Shown here in pieces: positions 31,048 through 35,594 of a stretch of 35,594 nucleotides of DNA. The DNA is taken from assembly GCF_026013475.1 (NCBI RefSeq), contig NZ_JAPDPH010000057.1, positions 1-35,594 on the forward strand. The letters run 5' to 3'. The position numbers were made by a program, and so were the translations under genes. The number at the start of each line of letters is the position of its first letter. Position 1 is the first letter of the stretch. The stretch is from Micromonospora yasonensis (GTDB lineage: Bacteria; Actinomycetota; Actinomycetes; Mycobacteriales; Micromonosporaceae). Below the pieces are notes generated by a model that was not told the origin of the DNA, made no database searches, and saw nothing but the letters and a program-made list of their open reading frames with translations.

Positions 31048-31102
31048 TGTGCGCCGTGCACCGCCCGCCGCGCAACCCCGGCAGGTCAGCCGTGCACGGC
31101 CG

Positions 31103-31136
31103 CCGCGCGCCGGCTCCCCTCGATGCCGGCGCGCGG
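31103..31136 (-). terminator. hairpin after the unknown 223-residue gene
   Basis: Perfect 12-bp inverted repeat (31103-31114 and 31125-31136) with a 10-base loop, 27 bases past the stop on the minus strand. There is no T-run. Confidence 0.5.
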
Positions 31137-31162
31137 CCGTGGACGGTCGCCGGGTGGACGGC

Positions 31163-31834
31163 TCAGCAGGCCGCCGCCGCGGGGGCCAGCGTGGCGCTGT
31201 CCACGATCCGGGTGCGGTGCGGGCCGTTCGGGACGCTCACCAGGAAGCAGCCGGCGCCGGGCCGGAGCATGGCCGGGACGTCCAGCAGCGCCGCGCCCCG
31301 CACCAGCACCGCGGCCAGGTCCCGGTCGGCCAGCCGGACGCCGAGGCAGTGCCGGCGTACGTGCCGCCCGCCGGCCAGCAGCGCCGCCCGCCACGCGGCG
31401 GCGGCCAGTCGGGGTCGCCACGCCCGGCGGGCCATCGAGGCGCCGGGGACCGGGCCGCCCAGCAACTCCCGCCGGCCCTGCCGCCAGCCGGTCTCCAGCA
31501 GGGCCGCGTACGTCGACCGGTGCTCCCGGGGCACGTACAGCCGGTGCAACTCGTAGCGGCGGCGCAGCCCGCCGGTGGCCAGCTCGTGCTCCACCGGCAC
31601 GCCGAGGCGGCCGAGCAGCTGCCGCATCCGGCGCGCCGCGTCCTCCCGGTTGAACTCGGCCACCCCGCCCCGGTACGTCCCGATCTCCGGCCGGCGGGCG
31701 TCGGTGGCCGGCGGCGGCGTGCAGCGCAGCAGGCAGGCCACCTCGAACGCGTCGGCGAGGGTCAGCCAGTCCAGCGGTGGCGGTACGGGTGACGGGCGGC
31801 GCCGGTCGAGCAGACTGATGGGTTCGGGGGCCAT
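31163..31834 (-). CDS. protein of unknown function
   Basis: I do not recognise this 223-residue protein. It is rich in Ala, Arg, Leu and Pro and has no signal peptide or clear membrane segment. Segments such as DWLTLADAFEVACLL and YELHRLYVPREHRSTYAALL look helical, and the C-terminal half has TRIVDSATLAPAAAAC. GGAG lies about nine bases before the ATG, which supports translation. It lies between YaaA and the TAXI gene on the same strand, with hairpins on both sides suggesting its own transcript. Confidence 0.6.
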   Translation of the reverse strand: MAPEPISLLDRRRPSPVPPPLDWLTLADAFEVACLLRCTPPPATDARRPEIGTYRGGVAEFNREDAARRMRQLLGRLGVPVEHELATGGLRRRYELHRLYVPREHRSTYAALLETGWRQGRRELLGGPVPGASMARRAWRPRLAAAAWRAALLAGGRHVRRHCLGVRLADRDLAAVLVRGAALLDVPAMLRPGAGCFLVSVPNGPHRTRIVDSATLAPAAAAC

Positions 31835-31914
31835 CGCGGGTGCTCCTTGCGTCGGGTTCTCCTACCGTGAACCCCGATGCGGGCACCGCGAAACCGCTCC
31901 GCCCGAGCCTTGAG

Positions 31915-31935
31915 CAAAATTTGCGGCTGCGCCGC
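31915..31935 (-). terminator. short intrinsic terminator after yaaA
   Basis: On the minus strand GCGGC-GCA-GCCGC is followed at once by AAATTTTG, just past the yaaA stop. This is one of the few stems in the window with a T-run. Confidence 0.55.
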
Positions 31936-31937
31936 CC

Positions 31938-32735
31938 CTAGAGCTCGGTGACCACGACGTCGAGCTGGCGTGGCCGGCCGGCCGCCGTGGGCTGCTCCTC
32001 GACCGTGTACTTGAGGTCCCGCAGCGCCCCGATCAGCGCGGTGACGGTGCGCGGCCGGGCGTCGGCGGTCAGCAGGTCACGCACCAGCCGCCCCTTGGTG
32101 GCCTTGTTGAAGTGGCTCACCACGGAGCGGGTGGGCACGCCGTCCACCTCGCGCTCGTGCAGCACCCGGACCGTCAGCGTGCGCTCGGCGACCGCCCCGC
32201 GCGGCGCCCAGGTGGCCGCGTACGCCCCGGAACGCAGGTCCAGCACCGGCCCGCTGCCGGCGGCCGTCGCCATCGCCGGCCCGAGGGCCGTCCGCCAGTA
32301 CGCCGACAGCGCCCCGACACCCGGCAACTTCGCCCCGACCGGGCAGCGGTAGGGCGGGATCCGGTCGGTGAGGCGTACCGCGCCCCAGAGGCCGGAGCTG
32401 ATCAGCACCGACCGGCGGGCCAGCCGTTCCGCCGCCGGCGGCAGCGTGGCCAGGTCGAGCGCCTCGTAGAGCACGCCGGTGTAGATCCGCCCGGCCGGCG
32501 CGGTGGCCGCCTGGCGTAGCCGCGCGTTGCGGCGCAGTTCGGCGCGCTGCCCCTCGCTCAGGCCCAGCGCGGCCCGGGCCGCCATATCGTCCGGGCCGGC
32601 GCAGAGCGCGACGAGGGCGGTCAGCACCTGCTCACGGGCAGGGGCCAGCTCCGGCAGGGAGAGCCGGGTCAGGTCCAGCCGCCGGCCCGTGCCGGCCTCG
32701 GCCTTTCCCTCGGACGGGGGCAGCAGGATGAGCAC
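31938..32735 (-). CDS. yaaA: YaaA family peroxide stress protein
   Basis: The 265-residue protein fits YaaA (DUF328): start LILLPPSEGKAE, then GRIYTGVLYEALD, LISSGLWGAVRLTDRIPPYR and VSHFNKATKGRLVRDLL. In Escherichia coli YaaA lowers free intracellular iron during hydrogen peroxide stress and binds DNA. ATG at 32735. It lies 21 bases after the GT-C-like gene on the same strand and may be cotranscribed, but no functional link is evident. Confidence 0.9.
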   Translation of the reverse strand: MLILLPPSEGKAEAGTGRRLDLTRLSLPELAPAREQVLTALVALCAGPDDMAARAALGLSEGQRAELRRNARLRQAATAPAGRIYTGVLYEALDLATLPPAAERLARRSVLISSGLWGAVRLTDRIPPYRCPVGAKLPGVGALSAYWRTALGPAMATAAGSGPVLDLRSGAYAATWAPRGAVAERTLTVRVLHEREVDGVPTRSVVSHFNKATKGRLVRDLLTADARPRTVTALIGALRDLKYTVEEQPTAAGRPRQLDVVVTEL

Positions 32736-32756
32736 CGGATCAGCGTACGGCCCGGC

Positions 32757-34373
32757 TCAGCGCCACGGCCGGACGGCGCTCTCCGGGTGGTACACGCGAT
32801 AGCCGCCCACCTCGGCCACCACGGCCGCGTCGGCGCGGGCGCCGAGCCACCGGCGCAGCGCCCGCTCCGCCGACGACCCGACCGCCAGCACGTACCCGGG
32901 CCGGGCGGCGCGGCCCACCCGCTTCCAGTAGGCCGGGTAGCGGTTCTGCCCCGGCGTCAGGTTGCCGTCCAGCACCCCGCAGACCACCGCCTCGCCGGTG
33001 TTGAAGATCAGCCGGTTGCAGGTCCAGTAGTCCCCGTACACCTCGTGCAGCCCCGCCCGGCGCACCGCGTCGGCGAGTTCCCGCGCCGACCGCTCCTGGG
33101 CGCGCAGCCCTGGCGCGTCCGCCACGAACGCCACGGTGGCGGCCAGCGCGGCGGCGGTGAACGCCGCCAGCACCAGCCCCGCCACGGCACCGCCGGCCCG
33201 GGCGGCCACGGGCACGCCGGCCCGGACCGCGTGCGCGGCGGCCAGCCAGAGCGGCCAGAGCACGGCCGGCAGCGAGATCTGCAGCACCGACAGGTATCGG
33301 GCGTTGCCCAGCGGATCGGTGGCGGCGAGCGGGCTGTGGACGTACGCCAACAGGGTCAGCGCGGCCCCGGCGACCAGGGCGAGGACGGCCACGGCCCGGA
33401 CCCGGGCGGACCGGTCGGCGGCCCGCCGGTACGCGACCAGCGCGAGCGCGGCGGCGGCCACCAGCAGCAGCGGGTAGAGCAGGCCGAACCACTCCTGCCA
33501 GCGGGCGCAGCCGACGCTCGGGCAGACCCCGGACGCCAGCGGCACCCCCTCCAGCAGGCCGCCGTGCAGCCGGTCGGACCAGGACGGGCTCACCCCCTCC
33601 CGGGTGCTGATCTCCCGGAACACCGACAGCGAGTCCTGCCCGTCCGGGGCGACCAGGTTGTCCTTGATCATCGGGGACACGCCGACCAGGAACCCGACCA
33701 CCAGCAGCAACCCGGGCCAGCCGATCAGGTCCCGGGGCGCCGCCCAGAGCAGCACCACCCCGGCCACCGCCAGGTACGGCACGATCAGCCAGTCGGACCA
33801 GAGCGCCACCCCGGCGAGCAGCCCGAACACCCCGGTGGCCAGCCAGCGGTGCCGCACCCGGCGCGCGCCGAGCGCCACCGCGATCAGCAGCATCGCCAGC
33901 ACCGCCGGCTTCACCTCCGGCCGCCCGCCCACCGCGGTGAGCTGGTCCCGCACCACCCGCTCGGAGCCGAGCGCCAGCAGGCCGACGACGAAGGCGGCCA
34001 GCCAGGGGGAGAACAGCCGACGGGTCAGCCGGTGCGCCAGCCACAGGAAGATCGCGTAGAGCACCAGCAGCGGCAGCCGCAGCAGCGGCCAGCTCGGCCC
34101 GGCCAGCCGGATCAGGGGTGCCGCCAGGTACGACTCCACCATGCCCATGTAGCGCTGTCCGTACAGGAAGACGGGTCGCTCGTGGCCGGTGGCGATGTGC
34201 ATCGCGGCGAGGCCGAAGGTGGCCTCGTCGCTGTTCGAGGCGGGCAGCGTCAGCAGGGTCAGGACCAGCCGGTAACCGACCCCGGCCGCCCCGAGCAGCA
34301 GCGCGACCAGCGCCGGACGGTCGAGTGCCGGACGCCAGCGTCGCCGGTCCCGCACTGGTGTCGACACGACCAC
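32757..34373 (-). CDS. multi-span membrane protein, GT-C glycosyltransferase-like
   Basis: The 538-residue protein has about ten or more membrane segments and an early outer loop NSDEATFGLAAMHIATG with an acidic SDE motif, typical of GT-C enzymes that use lipid-linked sugars (GT39/GT83 relatives). The C-terminal ~120 residues are soluble (LREL-type helix, DYWTCNRLIFNTGEAVVCG, YRVYHPE) and contain several Cys. It probably transfers a sugar from a polyprenyl-phosphate donor outside the membrane; neither donor nor acceptor is known. It starts with GTG at 34373 (GTG at 34367 is also possible). Confidence 0.75.
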   Translation of the reverse strand: MVVSTPVRDRRRWRPALDRPALVALLLGAAGVGYRLVLTLLTLPASNSDEATFGLAAMHIATGHERPVFLYGQRYMGMVESYLAAPLIRLAGPSWPLLRLPLLVLYAIFLWLAHRLTRRLFSPWLAAFVVGLLALGSERVVRDQLTAVGGRPEVKPAVLAMLLIAVALGARRVRHRWLATGVFGLLAGVALWSDWLIVPYLAVAGVVLLWAAPRDLIGWPGLLLVVGFLVGVSPMIKDNLVAPDGQDSLSVFREISTREGVSPSWSDRLHGGLLEGVPLASGVCPSVGCARWQEWFGLLYPLLLVAAAALALVAYRRAADRSARVRAVAVLALVAGAALTLLAYVHSPLAATDPLGNARYLSVLQISLPAVLWPLWLAAAHAVRAGVPVAARAGGAVAGLVLAAFTAAALAATVAFVADAPGLRAQERSARELADAVRRAGLHEVYGDYWTCNRLIFNTGEAVVCGVLDGNLTPGQNRYPAYWKRVGRAARPGYVLAVGSSAERALRRWLGARADAAVVAEVGGYRVYHPESAVRPWR

Positions 34374-34449
34374 GCCCCCGTCGTCGCCTGCGACCGCAGT
34401 CTGTCACGGCGACGGCCGGCGGCGGGGTGGATCGGCGGAGTCGACTCGC

Positions 34450-35526
34450 GTGGCCGGTGTCGTCCGGTTGTGGCAGGGTTGCACCGTGCCACCCACACCG
34501 CCGGATCAACTGGCCGTACCGCAGCTGCACCGGGCCGCACGCATCGAGGACGCGGTGCACGGCCTGGTGGAGCGCCGGCTGCGGCGCACCGGGTGGCAGA
34601 TCAACATCATCGCGTACGCCGGGTACGGCGCTCCCGGGTGGGCGCGGGTGCTTTGCCGGGTGCTGCTCGGCCGCCCCGACACCCGGCAGCGGGGGCGGCT
34701 GGAGAAGGTGCGCGGCTGGCGCAGCTTCGCCACCCTGCCCGCCAAGTACGCCACCGTGACGATCGAGGCCGACGGGGTACGCCAGGAGACGACCGCCGAC
34801 CGCAGCGGCTTCGTCGACACCGTGATCGAGGCCGACTTCACCCCCGGCTGGGGCTGCGTACGCCTCAGCGTGCCCGACGCGGAACCGGTCGAGGCGCTGG
34901 TCCGCATCCTCGATCCGGACGTCCGGTTCGGCATCCTCTCCGACATCGACGACACGGTGATGGTGACCGCGCTGCCCCGGCCGCTGCTCGCCGCGTGGAA
35001 CACCTTCGTCCTCGACGAGCACGCCCGGGCCGCCGTGCCCGGCATGGCCGTGCTGTACGAGCGGCTGGTCACCGCCCACCCGGGCGCGCCGGTCTTCTAC
35101 CTCTCCACCGGTGCCTGGAACGTCGCCCCGACGCTCACCCGCTTTCTCTCCCGGCACCTCTACCCGGCCGGGCCGCTGCTGCTCACCGACTGGGGGCCGA
35201 CTGCCGACCGCTGGTTCCGCAGCGGCCGGGAGCACAAGCGGGCCACCCTGGCCCGGCTGGCCCGGGAGTTCCCGGACGTCCGGTGGCTGCTGATCGGCGA
35301 CGACGGGCAGCACGACCAGGAGATCTACCGGGAGTTCGCCGTCGCGCACCCGGACAACGTGGCCGGGGTGGCGATCCGCCGCCTCTCGCCGACCCAGTCG
35401 GTGCTCGCCGGCAGCTTGCCCGCCCCACCGGGCCGCCCGTCCGCCGGCCCGGTGGGGCAGAAGTGGCTCTCCGCTCCGGACGGCGCCGGGCTGTGGAAGC
35501 TGCTGCGCGAGGCGGGCCTCGTCTGA
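34450..35526 (+). CDS. App1-like phosphatase (DUF2183)
   Basis: The 358-residue protein has the App1/DUF2183 catalytic motif DxDxT in ILSDIDDTVMVT (Asp165, Asp167, Thr169), then FYLSTGAWNV and LIGDDGQHDQEIYREFA, the haloacid-dehalogenase-like pattern. Yeast App1 is a phosphatidate phosphatase; in bacteria the substrate is untested. The N-terminal ~150 residues form a separate beta-rich part (YATVTIEADGVRQETTADRSG). GTG at 34450 follows GGAG with nine bases between; GTG at 34486 is an alternative that would remove 12 residues. It diverges from the GT-C-like gene. Confidence 0.83.
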   Translation: MAGVVRLWQGCTVPPTPPDQLAVPQLHRAARIEDAVHGLVERRLRRTGWQINIIAYAGYGAPGWARVLCRVLLGRPDTRQRGRLEKVRGWRSFATLPAKYATVTIEADGVRQETTADRSGFVDTVIEADFTPGWGCVRLSVPDAEPVEALVRILDPDVRFGILSDIDDTVMVTALPRPLLAAWNTFVLDEHARAAVPGMAVLYERLVTAHPGAPVFYLSTGAWNVAPTLTRFLSRHLYPAGPLLLTDWGPTADRWFRSGREHKRATLARLAREFPDVRWLLIGDDGQHDQEIYREFAVAHPDNVAGVAIRRLSPTQSVLAGSLPAPPGRPSAGPVGQKWLSAPDGAGLWKLLREAGLV

Positions 35527-35554
35527 CGGTCGGCCAGGGCTGGAGGGCGTACGC

Positions 35555-35588
35555 CAGAGGGGCCGAGCCCGAAGGCCCGGCCCCTCTG
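35555..35588 (+). terminator. hairpin terminator after the App1-like gene
   Basis: Inverted repeat with perfect 11-bp arms (35555-35565 and 35578-35588) and a 12-base loop, 28 bases past the stop codon and followed by TT. Confidence 0.7.
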
Positions 35589-35594
35589 TTCGCC

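Noticed and set aside
32740..35349. 869-codon minus-strand open frame
   Set aside because: Spans two divergent real genes in other frames, with Arg/Gly/Ala-rich sequence and no domain.
1..35594. Mobile elements, CRISPR arrays, tRNA or rRNA genes
   Set aside because: I found no transposase or integrase motif, no regularly spaced repeats and no tRNA-like or rRNA-like sequence by eye. All inverted repeats seen are between genes and look like terminators or operators.

Overview
The window is very GC-rich DNA with strong G/C preference at third codon positions, many GTG and some TTG starts, and ATGA/GTGA stop-start overlaps. Together with the family content this points to an actinomycete, most likely Micromonosporaceae (Micromonospora-like). 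The genus is inferred from overall character, not from a marker gene. I saw no tRNA, rRNA, CRISPR array, insertion sequence or phage gene.

Layout. (1) 1-2449: the tail of an unknown gene, a c-di-AMP (ydaO-yuaA type) riboswitch with a C-rich leader, a secreted C39-like cysteine peptidase with a strong terminator, and an alpha/beta hydrolase. (2) 2457-7705: a minus-strand teichoic-acid block. It holds a TagG/TagH-like ABC exporter, a bifunctional CDP-ribitol synthase (cytidylyltransferase fused to a short-chain reductase, Bcs1 type) and a CDP-alditol polyol-phosphate polymerase, with a divergent TetR gene and a candidate operator. (3) 7737-11816: TetR, L-2-hydroxyglutarate oxidase (minus strand), a DegT aminotransferase and a sugar-nucleotide epimerase/dehydratase. 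(4) 12111-18648: one tightly coupled seven-gene operon between two hairpins: glycosyltransferase, hexapeptide acyltransferase, acyl carrier protein, short-chain dehydrogenase, AMP-forming acyl ligase, LuxE-like acyl-protein synthetase and LuxC-like acyl reductase. There is no luciferase. (5) 18722-27019: a flippase-like membrane protein, a second DegT aminotransferase coupled to a Gfo/Idh dehydrogenase, a large DUF6541-like membrane protein, a second polyol-phosphate polymerase and a WlbB/WbpD-like sugar N-acetyltransferase. (6) 27166-35526: less connected genes: DUF952, a small very acidic protein, a two-component system, a TAXI-type binding lipoprotein, an unknown protein, YaaA, a GT-C-like membrane protein and an App1-like (DUF2183) phosphatase.

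From about 2.4 to 27 kb the genes read as one locus for a wall glycopolymer: ribitol-phosphate activation and polymerisation, ABC export, amino-sugar synthesis, glycosyl transfer and acylation. Initiating transferases and the enzyme that attaches the polymer to peptidoglycan are not in the window. The most unusual part is the LuxC/LuxE/ACP/ligase/reductase module inside this operon. It should load a carboxylic acid on a carrier protein and reduce it to an aldehyde or alcohol, for a product I cannot identify. A second link worth testing is that the L-2-hydroxyglutarate oxidase may recycle a by-product of the sugar 3-dehydrogenase step encoded in the same locus.
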